From: Prinia subflava
Lineage: Eukaryota; Chordata; Aves; Passeriformes; Cisticolidae
Assembly (NCBI RefSeq): GCF_021018805.1
Contig: NC_086251.1
Span: 46,012,767 to 46,076,766 of the forward strand
Direction of reading: 5' to 3'
DNA length: 64,000 bases
A program made the position numbers and the translations under genes. The notes under the pieces were generated by a model. The model ran no database searches, was not told the DNA's origin, and saw only the letters and a list, made by a program, of their open reading frames with translations. The first letter of the stretch is position 1. The number at the start of each line of letters is the position of its first letter. Below are positions 30,301-38,199 of this stretch, in pieces.

Positions 30301-30850
30301 TGTAGTATTTAACCATGTTGCTTAGGTTGAAATTATTTTCTTCCTTGGTGGGTTTTTTAAAGCAGAATTTTCAGCACTGTCACATTTAAAATTCATTGTT
30401 TTGTTTATCATACTAAGCCTTTATTCACCAAAACTTCTCACTTTTCCTCCCGTTGGACATTCCCTAAACTCTGTAACTACTTTTGCAATGGTTTAGGCGC
30501 AATTCAAGAGACACCTCACCTCCACACCCCTAAAGACCAGGAGGTGAAGAAACAGTGGGAACACAGCACAGCTGCTCCAGTAGCTGATTACCCTACATGG
30601 CAAGGATTCACCACACGAGTCATCTAGCACCAAAAACGAAAGTTATGCCTTCACTTGACAACTCACTCACCTCCCGCAATTCAAGCCTCTGAGCCACTGC
30701 TTCCAGACTTTCCTGGCCCGTGCTTTCCACTGACAGTGTGAACTCCACAAATTCATTGTTGAGCAGCTGGATACGAGCCACCAAGCAACTCTTGCTAGAT
30801 ACTGTGTAACGTCGAGTTCGTTTCAATTTCAGCCCAAAAGGTAGAGGCAT
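175..30850 (-). CDS. PTPN21: PTPN21, FERM-domain protein tyrosine phosphatase (whole gene span, 3' end cut by window)
   Basis: Fourteen minus-strand coding exons join in frame to give 968 codons: 30850-30671, 20567-20398, 17818-17721, 16091-16024, 15581-15511, 14221-14134, 13931-13843, 12095-12008, 11324-11245, 9473-9413, 8846-8762, 6600-5135, 2846-2709 and 396-175. All junctions have GT/AG. The protein reads as PTPN21/PTPD1: an N-terminal FERM domain (about residues 20-310), a long Ser/Tyr/Pro-rich linker with two PPxY motifs (442-445, 566-569) and an acidic run (about 713-721), then the start of a PTP domain (from about 890). The human protein has about 1174 residues, so roughly 200 residues, including the HC(X5)R catalytic loop, lie beyond position 1. 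The family is cytosolic and cortical and is linked to Src and Tec-family kinase signalling; the PPxY motifs suggest WW-domain partners, as in paralogue PTPN14. Orthology is read from sequence similarity recalled for the family, and the gene order supports it. Confidence 0.96.
397..2708. other. PTPN21 intron 13: no genes seen
   Basis: AT-rich intron. The only structure I could point to is a short perfect hairpin at 1813-1838. I recognise no repeat family or RNA gene. Confidence 0.6.
1813..1838. repeat. Perfect 9-bp inverted repeat (hairpin)
   Basis: GGGTTCTAA (1813-1821) and TTAGAACCC (1830-1838) are exact reverse complements around an 8-nt loop. It lies deep in PTPN21 intron 13. No T-run follows it on either strand. 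Function unknown. Confidence 0.8.
2709..2846 (-). CDS. PTPN21: PTPN21 coding exon 13 (residues 849-894)
   Basis: This 138 nt exon is in phase 0 at both ends. It encodes [20 protein letters not shown] and on to RATNDER, the basic segment just before the phosphatase domain. The acceptor is tttgcag and the donor gtatgt. Confidence 0.94.
2847..5134. other. PTPN21 intron 12: no genes seen
   Basis: AT-rich intron with several 60-90 codon open frames on both strands. None has a recognisable domain or codon bias. No repeat family is recognised by eye. Confidence 0.55.
5135..6600 (-). CDS. PTPN21: PTPN21 coding exon 12, large linker exon (residues 360-848)
   Basis: This 1466 nt exon is the longest uninterrupted coding stretch in the window. 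It opens with [20 protein letters not shown] and closes with [12 protein letters not shown]. It contains two PPxY motifs (PPSY 442-445, PPPY 566-569), many Ser/Tyr sites and an acidic run (EEEEEFEEE, about 713-721), and is probably disordered. I chose the donor at 5134 (gtaagt), which gives LPPLGGMKK across the junction. The overlapping GT two bases earlier would break the frame. Confidence 0.95.
6601..8761. other. PTPN21 intron 11, holding one CR1 fragment
   Basis: AT-rich intron. A CR1 3' fragment occupies about 8215-8582. An A-rich low-complexity stretch lies at about 6995-7150. Nothing else is recognised. Confidence 0.6.
8215..8582 (+). mobile_element. CR1 LINE 3' fragment
   Basis: Characteristic CR1 phrases occur in order: the GGGGAGGTTTAGATTGGATA-type block near 8352, CATTGGAACAGGCTTGTCCA near 8405, AAGTGGTGGAGTCACCATCC near 8430, GGTTGGACTCGATGATC near 8526, and the terminal ATTCTGTGATTC tail. 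It is 5' truncated, as most CR1 copies are, and inserted antisense to PTPN21. Confidence 0.93.
8762..8846 (-). CDS. PTPN21: PTPN21 coding exon 11 (residues 332-360)
   Basis: This 85 nt exon encodes a Pro-rich stretch, [20 protein letters not shown] then SEPYASSQ. The acceptor is tttcttag and the donor gtaagt. It ends one base into the Asp codon that opens exon 12. Confidence 0.94.
9413..9473 (-). CDS. PTPN21: PTPN21 coding exon 10 (residues 311-331)
   Basis: This 61 nt exon encodes [20 protein letters not shown]. The RRRSSS stretch is a basic Ser motif just after the FERM domain, a plausible basophilic-kinase site by inference. The acceptor is ttctgcag and the donor gtaagg. Confidence 0.94.
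9474..11244. other. PTPN21 intron 9: no genes seen
   Basis: AT-rich intron. Open frames of up to about 100 codons show no domain or conservation I recognise. No interspersed repeat identified. Confidence 0.55.
11245..11324 (-). CDS. PTPN21: PTPN21 coding exon 9 (residues 285-311)
   Basis: This 80 nt exon encodes [20 protein letters not shown] then RLNKCS, the closing helix of FERM F3. The acceptor is tttggcag and the donor gtaagt. Confidence 0.95.
11325..12007. other. PTPN21 intron 8: nothing recognised
   Basis: A 683 nt intron between exons 8 and 9 without visible repeats or RNA genes. Confidence 0.55.
12008..12095 (-). CDS. PTPN21: PTPN21 coding exon 8 (residues 255-284)
   Basis: This 88 nt exon encodes [20 protein letters not shown] then KEETIQFQT, in FERM F3. 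The acceptor is tctgcag and the donor gtgagt. A CR1 fragment starts about 100 bases upstream of it in the intron. Confidence 0.95.
12096..13842. other. PTPN21 intron 7, holding one CR1 fragment
   Basis: The exon-8-proximal part (about 12195-12532) is CR1. The rest is AT-rich with no recognised element. Confidence 0.6.
12195..12532 (+). mobile_element. CR1 LINE 3' fragment (second copy)
   Basis: It contains CR1 landmarks: a GGAGGGGCAGACACTGATCT-like 5' block, GGTTTAGGTTGGAGATCCTG, CCAGAGGGTGGTGGGGAACA, CCCCAGGGAAGTGGTCACAG, TTCAAGAAGCATTTGGACA, and a TCTATGATTCTGTGA tail. It differs clearly in sequence from the 8.2 kb copy, so it is a different CR1 subfamily. It is antisense to PTPN21. Confidence 0.94.
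13843..13931 (-). CDS. PTPN21: PTPN21 coding exon 7 (residues 226-255)
   Basis: This 89 nt exon encodes [20 protein letters not shown] and on to PPVVF, the first strands of the PH-like FERM F3 lobe. The acceptor is tttttacag and the donor gttagt. The intron to exon 6 is only 202 nt. Confidence 0.95.
14134..14221 (-). CDS. PTPN21: PTPN21 coding exon 6 (residues 196-225)
   Basis: This 88 nt exon encodes [20 protein letters not shown] and on to YPAK, at the FERM F2-F3 transition. The acceptor is atttgtag and the donor gtaaat. Confidence 0.94.
14222..15510. other. PTPN21 intron 5: no genes seen
   Basis: AT-rich intron. A 118-codon open frame at 14287-14643 (plus) has no recognisable domain. No repeat family identified. 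Confidence 0.55.
15511..15581 (-). CDS. PTPN21: PTPN21 coding exon 5 (residues 173-196)
   Basis: This 71 nt exon encodes [20 protein letters not shown] then QKY. The acceptor (taccttaag) has a weak pyrimidine tract and the donor is gtaaca. The frame and family match fix the junction. Confidence 0.92.
15582..16023. other. PTPN21 intron 4: nothing recognised
   Basis: A 442 nt intron with no visible repeats or RNA genes. Confidence 0.5.
16024..16091 (-). CDS. PTPN21: PTPN21 coding exon 4 (residues 150-172)
   Basis: This 68 nt exon has acceptor tttttag and donor gtaagt. It encodes [20 protein letters not shown] then FPV, in FERM F2. It ends in phase 0. Confidence 0.94.
16092..17720. other. PTPN21 intron 3: nothing recognised
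   Basis: A 1.6 kb AT-rich intron with short spurious open frames only. Confidence 0.5.
17721..17818 (-). CDS. PTPN21: PTPN21 coding exon 3 (residues 117-150)
   Basis: The acceptor is tgtag and the donor gtaagt. The exon encodes [18 protein letters not shown] and continues to LAGLAVQ, the FERM F2 helical lobe. It completes the split Arg codon from exon 2 and ends one base into an Ala codon. Confidence 0.95.
17819..20397. other. PTPN21 intron 2, one CR1 relic
   Basis: AT-rich intron. A short minus-oriented CR1-like relic lies near 19510-19600. The rest is unrecognised. Confidence 0.55.
19510..19600 (-). mobile_element. Short degraded CR1 3'-end relic
   Basis: The stretch from CCACAGAATAAATTACG through AAAAGGACCTCTGAGTGATC to TTCAACTCTCCACTCAAAGC resembles the reverse complement of a CR1 3' terminus (usually a cagaatcat...ggacctctaagatcat...tccaac pattern). 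Too short and diverged to assign a subfamily. Confidence 0.6.
20398..20567 (-). CDS. PTPN21: PTPN21 coding exon 2 (residues 61-117)
   Basis: The acceptor ctttttcag precedes [20 protein letters not shown] and the donor gtaaac follows QQEIT plus two bases of an Arg codon. The exon is 170 nt and encodes FERM F1 to F2. A 10.1 kb intron separates it from exon 1. Confidence 0.95.
24340..24735 (+). mobile_element. Old CR1 LINE 3' fragment
   Basis: The order of diverged CR1 phrases is clear: GGACTTCAATTGCCTAAGAG, ATAGAGCCAGAGTCTTCTTG, GGACAAGCTGCAACGTGGGA, AATTTCACAACAAGACTAGC, and AAACACTGGAACAGATAGCC. The 3' tail is degraded. Divergence is greater than in the 8.2, 12.2 and 52.3 kb copies, suggesting an older insertion. 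Confidence 0.85.
25289..25543 (+). pseudogene. Possible LINE endonuclease-domain relic (tentative)
   Basis: An 84-codon open frame contains the stretch [20 protein letters not shown]. The pattern VTLI-x-Y-x-PP followed by a basic/Phe segment resembles the C-terminal strand of the apurinic endonuclease domain in CR1/L2-type LINE ORF2 proteins. No start-region or reverse transcriptase motif is visible nearby, and the first codon is not a convincing ATG. If real it is an old fragment. Chance similarity is a live alternative. Confidence 0.25.
30671..30850 (-). CDS. PTPN21: PTPN21 coding exon 1 (residues 1-60)
   Basis: The start ATG is at 30850-30848. The reading begins [17 protein letters not shown], the conserved PTPN21 N-terminus, which decides the start. 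The exon ends after ...RLELRE with donor gtgagt at 30670. It encodes the beginning of the FERM F1 (ubiquitin-like) lobe. The upstream junction with the 5' leader is uncertain; a weak acceptor (ctttacag, near 30947) is one option. Confidence 0.95.
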
Positions 30851-31756
30851 CTTCTTTTTCCCCCAGCGATGGTTAGTGATAAAGAACTACTACCACTGAG
30901 ACCTTGAGAGGTGACGAGAAGTCACCTCCTCTCAAAAGGTAAGGAGCTGTAAAGTCTCCAGAGATCAACCAGCAGCAGCAGTATCCATTAAAGCCAAGCA
31001 AGTTTTCCACCAAGAGACAAGGAGAAGAGACATCCACTGGAGTCCTGGTAAGGAACAAAAGAGAAAGAGAAGAAATACAAGAATCAGAAATACTTTGACT
31101 GAAAGGGAATGGTAACATGGGAAAAATAACATGTATATTTTTTCTAAATCTAAATAATCAGTCTACCTTTCCAAACTGCAGGGCTCTCATGTATTCAAAT
31201 AATGAAATAAGTACCAGAGTTTCTGGTTTTTCCACAGACAACATTGGGTTTTTGCAAGTTCATCTCTTTTTTAAAACTCACAGGTAAATAATGAGTCTTA
31301 ATCAGGTGTGACTGCAATGTCTTAAAATAAGTGTTTATAAAAGGAATTGGTATTTAAATGAAATATGTCTATGAAATCTAAGTTGCCTAACGTATTTGTA
31401 ATATGGACAAATGGACAGACATTTTCTTTAAGAGCAAATCCAGCAACCTGGCTTGTTTTTCAGAGCGTCGTGCAGCCCCAACCACTATCCGCTGTTGGAT
31501 GAAACACAAAACCAAGCCCCAGAAATGAAAAATGGGAAAAAAAGAAAGGCAAGGGAGGCATTAAAACTCACACCTTAGCCACTTCGTACCCGACAAAGTG
31601 CACTTCCTCTAATCTTCCATGGATTATAGCAAATCGTGCCATTATTCCTTATGCCAAACTGCTGTATGATGCCTCGGGTTATGCTCTGCCCCGCCAAGAG
31701 AGTATGTGAATTCTGAGAATCATTTATTTTCTAATTTTTCCTTGAAAAACATACTC

Positions 31757-32160
31757 TTACGCAGACTACAGGCAGCCACCCACAGGTATCTCCCCACCTT
31801 TTGCAAACACCTTCACGCCTGCTCTCCTGTCACCTCCACTCCACGCTTTGCCCTGCTCCTTTTCCCAGCGTTTTCTTGGGGCACGCAGCCCCGTCTGTGA
31901 AACTTCTCCCAGCGTCGCGGAAAGGCCCGGGCTGGGAGGGGCCGTAGCGATGCCCCCGTTGCTCGCCGCTGCCCCGGGTAGGGGATGCCATTCCCTCGGT
32001 GAGGATGTCCTGCCCCGGGCTGGGCTGGGCTGGGCTGGGCTGTGCGGGGCGGCGGGAGCGACCCCGGGGCCGGGCCCGGGCCGGGCAGTGCCGCTGCCGC
32101 TCTGCCCCTGCACCTCCAGCGGCGGCGCCGCCCCGACTGAACGGGAAACAAAACGAACGT
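31757..32160 (-). promoter_or_regulatory. PTPN21: CpG-rich block, candidate PTPN21 promoter / leader exon
   Basis: Positions about 31850-32150 are strongly GC- and CpG-rich in AT-rich surroundings and include a (GGGCT)n run. They lie 1 kb upstream of the PTPN21 start codon and face it. On the minus strand a good donor (gtaagagt) begins at 31760, which could end a noncoding leader exon. A CpG-island promoter for PTPN21 is an inference; no transcript evidence is available. Confidence 0.45.
32017..32041. repeat. (GGGCT)n short tandem repeat
   Basis: Five consecutive GGGCT units lie inside the CpG-rich block. It is G-rich on the plus strand and could form a quadruplex. Confidence 0.85.
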
Positions 32161-34380
32161 AGACTTTGCTGTCTTAATGTGTTGTTTTTTCCAGGCTGGC
32201 ACGTATCAGTAGCACATATTAAAAGGCACAATTTGTTTTCTGAGGATTCTCAGGATGGCCAAACAGGAGGATATGCATTTCTTTGGAAAGGAGGAACCGG
32301 AAGAAGTAAACTTCCTAGCACACCTGCTTTTAAACTCAAAGGTATAGCTGTAAACAGACACCACGTTCTCCTTGGACATTGATATATCCACCTGGAAACT
32401 TATCCAACATAACCACAAACTCTTTAGGCTAAAAACTCCGAATCACACTCCCTACTCCCCAGCCAGCAGCACCGCGAAGAAGAAAGGAAGGTGGAAAGAC
32501 ATTAAAGGCCTACAATGGGAAGAAAGAGGAGGTGGCATGGCATTTTTTGTCAATGACATCTTTGCAACCCTACTCCAAAGAATGACCAGAAGCAGATTTC
32601 ATGACCTCGTCTGTGATAATCTTGAAGCAGTCTTACCATTCTACACAATCCCCATCCTCAACAGATACCACCTAAAATCTTAGCTGAATGAGAAAACAAT
32701 CCTCACCCAAACACCAAGAAATTTATTTTTGGGTGTAGCTGTAGAATAAATAACAACAGACAACAAAAGGTTTCCCTGAAAAATTTAGGGATACAAAGGG
32801 AATCCTCACTTTATTACTCCCTCTGCACTTTGATCCTCCAAATCCAACCCTGCTTAAACAGCATGCAGGGAATGCTCTACAGACAGAAGCTTTTAGTCCT
32901 CTGTCCACTGCCAGCACAATCTCACACTGGGTTTATTCCTGACAGAGTAGCTTTTAGCTGGCTGACCTTAGCTCATGTCCCCGAGGCCCATTTTCCAATA
33001 CATTCTTTGCACAGTTAGGTGTCTTCTTTGGTGCTACAGCCATGAGAGAATCCAATTTACTCCTCCCTGAAAGCTACAGTCAGAAATGCAGAAGTGTTTT
33101 AATCTCAGGTTTTATGGAGCACCACTCAGTAGAAATACTTTAAATCTTTTTTGCCCATAACACGGGTTAGAAAAAAAAATCATAATAATGAAAAAAAAAA
33201 TTCACTAACCACAGGCTAACCTGACAGGTGAAATTGCCAAACCATCTAATGCTGACATGAGGCAGCCTCAGCCTTTCAGTTATTTCACTGTGCAAACAGG
33301 TAGCAATGCAAACATAGGAAGGAAGTTTAGAGCAGAATTTTCAGAATGTGCCAGCCAGGAACATTCTCCAGGTTATGATCTGTTGTTTACATTAAATGCT
33401 CCATTGAGCATTTACCCAAAATTATTTCATTTTTGTACACCTGACATAATCTTCATGACTTCTGAAACCCATTTATAACAAGAAAAACTCAAGTTAACTT
33501 CCAGACCACGTTACAAAAGACCAACTAAAAAGATATTCCTAACACATAAAAATATTGTAGAATTCAGGCAAGTTTGCTGAATAACACCAGGGTATCATTC
33601 AGTATCTTCCACTGCTAGCCATGTGTAGTTCTTGCAAACACAGCTGTGCTGGTTTTATTCAGCAGCTGTGCATTCTGCAGTCCTAGGTGCTCTCACATTT
33701 GCCTGCTGCATTACTTTAAATTCAGACCTACCTGCATTGTTTTAAGCTACTTTAGCCAAAACTCATGGCTACATACTGCCAGGAGTTACAAATCCAACTG
33801 ATGACCTTTACAACAACAAGCCTTTATTTACCAAGCCTGGAATTTTCATACAACAGCTAAATTTTTTCTAATGGTCAAACTTTGTACCTTTATATTTCAA
33901 CAGAAACCTGTAGTTTCAAAAATGCTGTATTAGAATTTCAGCAACATGGCCGTGACTAATGTGTGGTTACTGAGCACTGTTTTCTCCTTTACCTTCACCT
34001 CCCACTCCCCCCTCAATTATTAGCATTTTACTTTACTAATATTTTTACATAGCCTCATAAATGACAGTAACCAAAATTAAACTGCAATATATCACAGTGA
34101 AAAAGCCTTCCTATTACTCCACATTCTTGAAATACATGTCTTTTTATTTCAGGGATATTTGGACAGCCAAAAAAGTAATCAAAATACTCCACCCTCTCCT
34201 TGTTTTACCAGTTAATCTTTGACACGACTCTTGGACTGAGAGAGCAGCAGCAAGTGCATATCTCAAACTTCGCCCACCTCCAGAAGCACGGTCCCACAAT
34301 CATTTCAACCTTTTCAAAAAGTGGTTGAAACTCTTGAGCCTTACGGTACACAGCAGAGAAGCTCACCCGCTATGTTTTTA
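32161..34380. other. Intergenic: no gene confirmed
   Basis: AT-rich intergenic sequence. A 103-codon open frame at 32372-32683 has a possible LINE-like segment. Otherwise nothing is recognised. Confidence 0.5.
32372..32683 (+). pseudogene. Possible LINE endonuclease-like relic (tentative)
   Basis: The frame contains EERGGGMAFFVNDIFATLLQ and, about 20 residues on, FHDLVCDNLEAVLPFYTIPI. An R-GGG-[MIV]-A-x-[FY] box followed by F-x-x-LV is the arrangement seen in the endonuclease domain of CR1/L2-type LINEs. Flanking catalytic blocks are not visible. Treat as a weak call. Confidence 0.28.
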
Positions 34381-34404
34381 CCGTGCCCGCTGTTTCCCCC
34401 TTAC

Positions 34405-34900
34405 CTCGCACAGCGATCCAAAGACACCGGGTCTCCTTTCACATACGTGGAGCCGAACAAACCCCCCGGCGCTCCAAGACCCCTTCTCCCGGAGCCATCT
34501 CTCATCTGTATTCCTCGGGAGCTGACTTACTGTGCTCCTCTTGTCCCAAACAGCTGCTATCTCGGCTAACCCACCTTGTTCTCAGATCACTCATAGTGAA
34601 AACATTCCTCACTTCCTGTCTCAAAAAACTCGCTCTGGATATCATTCCACTGGGTAAAGAGCTGGGGGGGTGGAAGAAAATACTACGACAAAATAAACCT
34701 GTGCCAGGCAGCTCTTCGGGCGGCCCCTTTCATGTGACGCTGTGCCGCATGAGCGCAAATTGCCTTCTCGGGAATATTTTCAAATCGGCCGTCCCTGTGT
34801 GCCTCTGTGTGTGTGCATTTAATTTCTTTTCCTGGAGGCGTTCCCCTCGCTCTATCCATGCGGAAGGATACGCTGAAAGAATTAAAGCGAAGGCCCGTAT
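34405..34900 (-). promoter_or_regulatory. Alternative candidate leader exon / promoter on the minus strand
   Basis: A moderately CpG-rich patch (about 34370-34900) contains a strong minus-strand donor, TGCGAG followed by gtaagg, at 34404. It could end a noncoding first exon of PTPN21 started from this patch. It lies 3.5 kb upstream of the start-codon exon and 5 kb from the ZC3H14 start. Speculative. Confidence 0.3.
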
Positions 34901-37900
34901 GCTTGCAGCCCATTACCTCAGAGAGTTGGAATGCCTGGCAGGGAGAATGTCAGCAATGAACAGCTGCTTCTCTGGCTACAGGGGCGCTACAGAAATAGGG
35001 GTTACAACAAATAGCAGGCAATCCTTGCTTTTTTTAATCATATGATCATTTATTTTAAGCCTTTCCAATTAAGGCAAATATCTTAACAAAATTCTGTTGG
35101 TCTTGTTTTCACGCAGGTTTAATCCCTGCATGGTTTATCAAATGACCTATGCACATACATTTATGTCCTTGCGAAGTTTCAGCTGAGATACACAGCAAAG
35201 ATAGAGCAAAGATATAGCTGAGATAAACAGAAAAAAAAAAAAAAAAAAGCAGACTAAAGGCTGATCTTTCAGCCTATCTGGACTTAAAAACTCCCAAAAA
35301 TGTCAGTAGAAACTATACCCTTAATAACAACTGCCTTAGTGAACTTTAAATGCATATAAATTCAGGAATATTTACAGTGTTTAACTAATGCAAACACCAT
35401 AAGAGGGGCTGAGCTCCAGTCTTACAAGTATATGAAGACCTTCATGTGTTTGTGTGCATGTGAAATCAACAATTGTTGCGTGCAATTTGGAATATTTGCT
35501 CTCCACATTGAGGGAATCAGGCAAAAGTATATACAAACCTGGAACCAGTCAGGGATGAGGAAAAAGGTAAAGCGAGTATGTGAATGCTGACTAATAACTT
35601 TAAAACCTAGAAAGTGTTTTGGTAATGTGAAATGCACAAACATGCTACTGTCTGAGCAGGTCTAACCTGCAGGTCAACTATGCAAATAGCAAGCTGCTCA
35701 CGAGGACACTAATCTCAGCTGAAATATGTAGGTAATTTTGTACTATAATGAATTCTTCTGAGTTATTTCTTGTAGACACAATCATCTTCCCTGAGATCAG
35801 AGGAGTATCTCTTTTTTCCCCCCTCCATTCATCAGCCATCATTATGATAAGCAGTCCATAAGTAATATATAAAACATTAGTTGGAGGAATCTTATGTTGA
35901 GTAAAATAAACTAACCTTGAACTAGCCTAAATGGATACCCTTTTCTAAAGGTGTCTGATAGAGAACTGCAGTTACTTACTGGGGAAAACTGATGGATACA
36001 ATGTATGAAAAATCCAAGCCATGAAAATGCAGCATTACCGAGGCAACCCCTCCTATTTCTAAACAATTCATACTGGAAACAAAGTCTGAATTCTCTTATC
36101 TGTCACATTTCCTATTCTAATTCTTCATCACACCCTCTTCCTGCCTGACTCCCTGACTGGAAGTTGCATTTATTACACTTTCCTTGCTTTCCATAGTTAG
36201 TTCTTGCTGCATTTTCCTTCTCTTCAATTGCATTGAAGACAACACCTCATCTTAAAAGAGACAGCTAGGACATTGCCAACATGCTTCTCTGCAGCTTACA
36301 TCTTCTTTTGAAGATCATCACATTTATTCACAAATAATTATTTTCTTCTGCTTTTTCCTTCTCATAACCCCAGTTTGTGTCCAAATTTTGTGTTTTTCTG
36401 CACTTTCTCTATATTACCTCCTTATTTTTAATCTCACCACCCCTCTATTCCCTGCTTTGCTCCAAATATCAACTCTAATAAAAGGAACAAAGAGGCAAAG
36501 GCAGCCAGGATCATGTGATGGACTCTGGTAAAGACACATCAGTAAGATGTAGAGTGGTTACCTGAGGGCACAATACTGAGCTTCTGCTTTCCCCTTTAAG
36601 CCCCATCAACACTCACAACATTCATGGTTCTTGACCTCATCTTTGTAATATTCTATCTTCTACTTTATTCTGTAGTTGAAGTTTATGTGAGGAAACAAAT
36701 AATATCCCAGAGCTGATTTTTGCACCCCTTGTTCTATAGGTACGATAGAAAGTTTCTGCCCACTGGGTTGAATATGGCCTGCCCATAGTGGAACAGGGAT
36801 GAATCTATTTTTTTCTCAGAAAAAGCTAGACATCCTTCCTTCTGGGACAGGTTTTTGGAGGATTGTTGTTTTTTTCTTGGTCCAAATATGTGATTGCAGT
36901 TTAGGTGTATCAGCCCATAGGTGGAAGTTGATACAAATATTCACCTTATTTCAATTCCACTCCAGTATCTAGTCTTTGTATTGACTAAAGGTAAAACAAA
37001 GTTGGAAGCAAGTCAAACAGGAAGCAGAATCAGCCACCCTCCAGGCAGAAAAGTGGTATGCAAGTATATACTCCTCAGCCCAGTGGAGAATTACCCATTT
37101 ACGCAGGCAGGATAACCCAGAAACTGCTAGTTAAAGGGGCTTTCCCACAGTGCTGAAACAATGAAGAAGTCATGTGGAAAAATATTTTGATTTACACCAT
37201 GCAAAATAGTAACTTCATGAACTGAAAAGTCAGAATACCTCTAATTCTAAATCTGAAAGCTGTTCTCTAAAGAAATTCACTTTATTCACCACATTTTGGC
37301 TCTGAAGCCTTCCTGTTTTTTCATAATTCTATTTCTTATTTGCAAGAGAGCAAGAGATGGCTGGTTTTTTATGCATCATTCTATATTTTTGATGGTAGTA
37401 GAGAGGAATGCTAGAAAAATGACTATACCAGATGTCTGTTACATGCTTGAAGCCTACAATTTCATGTGTGCAAGATTCATTTTGACTTACAAGGCACTGT
37501 AAAGTGTTAAGCATATTCTACTAAGTAACTAATTAGGGTTATAGAATTTTCCTATTAGAAGAAAACAGGCAGTTTCCCTACACAGAATGTAGTGCTGAAC
37601 TTGAAGCAATGAGCTCCTGCTGTTATTCGCAAAGGAAACTTTTCTCAAACACAATAACTTTTTCTAAAGTAAATCCTGTACTTATGAAATAAACTTCATT
37701 CTTGTTTCTGTACTGCAATAATTATTTTTCTTTTTCCAATAATACAACATAGTACAACATAATTGGAATCTTAAAAAGGCAAAATGTGTCTCTTAAAGGT
37801 TAAAATGGAATAGTGTAATTAAACTAATATGTTATTGGTTCCCTCTCACTGTAACACCAATATATTATAAGTGGTGTCAGGCAAACAGCTCAGATCATTA

Positions 37901-38150
37901 GCAATAATTAGTCTAAGCTATCTCTGTATGAGGTTTGATTTATATTAGGAACAGTGATGCAGAAAGGGATTAATACAGCTGTTAACTACAATGCCTGGAG
38001 TTTATTTTAATCAGTGGCATTACTTGTAAAAGGCCCTTTATCTGTAGGCCGAGCTTTCTATAATATTACTACTTATTAAATCAGCTGAAGTGAATCTGGG
38101 GAATTGGTGCAAAAGAGAAATTATTTGCCTCAAACACTACTTATTTTTTG
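34901..38150. other. Intergenic: no genes seen
   Basis: AT-rich sequence between the two genes. It includes an A-run at about 35230-35248 and a homeodomain-site-rich AT patch at about 37860-38100. No coding potential or repeat family is recognised. Confidence 0.5.
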
Positions 38151-38199
38151 CTTACTATTATGCTTACCTTGTGGGCTTTTCTCCACATGATTCTTCCTC

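Larger units (their letters stand above)
20568..30670. other. PTPN21 intron 1 (10.1 kb), with CR1 relic and LINE-like open frame
   Basis: The largest intron in the window separates the start-codon exon from the next. It contains an old CR1 fragment (about 24340-24735), a possible LINE endonuclease relic (25289-25543), and an A-run at about 28812-28838. The rest is AT-rich unique-looking sequence with no RNA genes I can identify. Confidence 0.6.

Noticed and set aside
34383..35045. 220-codon plus-strand open frame in the intergenic region
   Set aside because: It starts at a GTG rather than an ATG, has no recognisable domain or repeat signature, and overlaps the moderately CpG-rich patch where stop codons are rarer.
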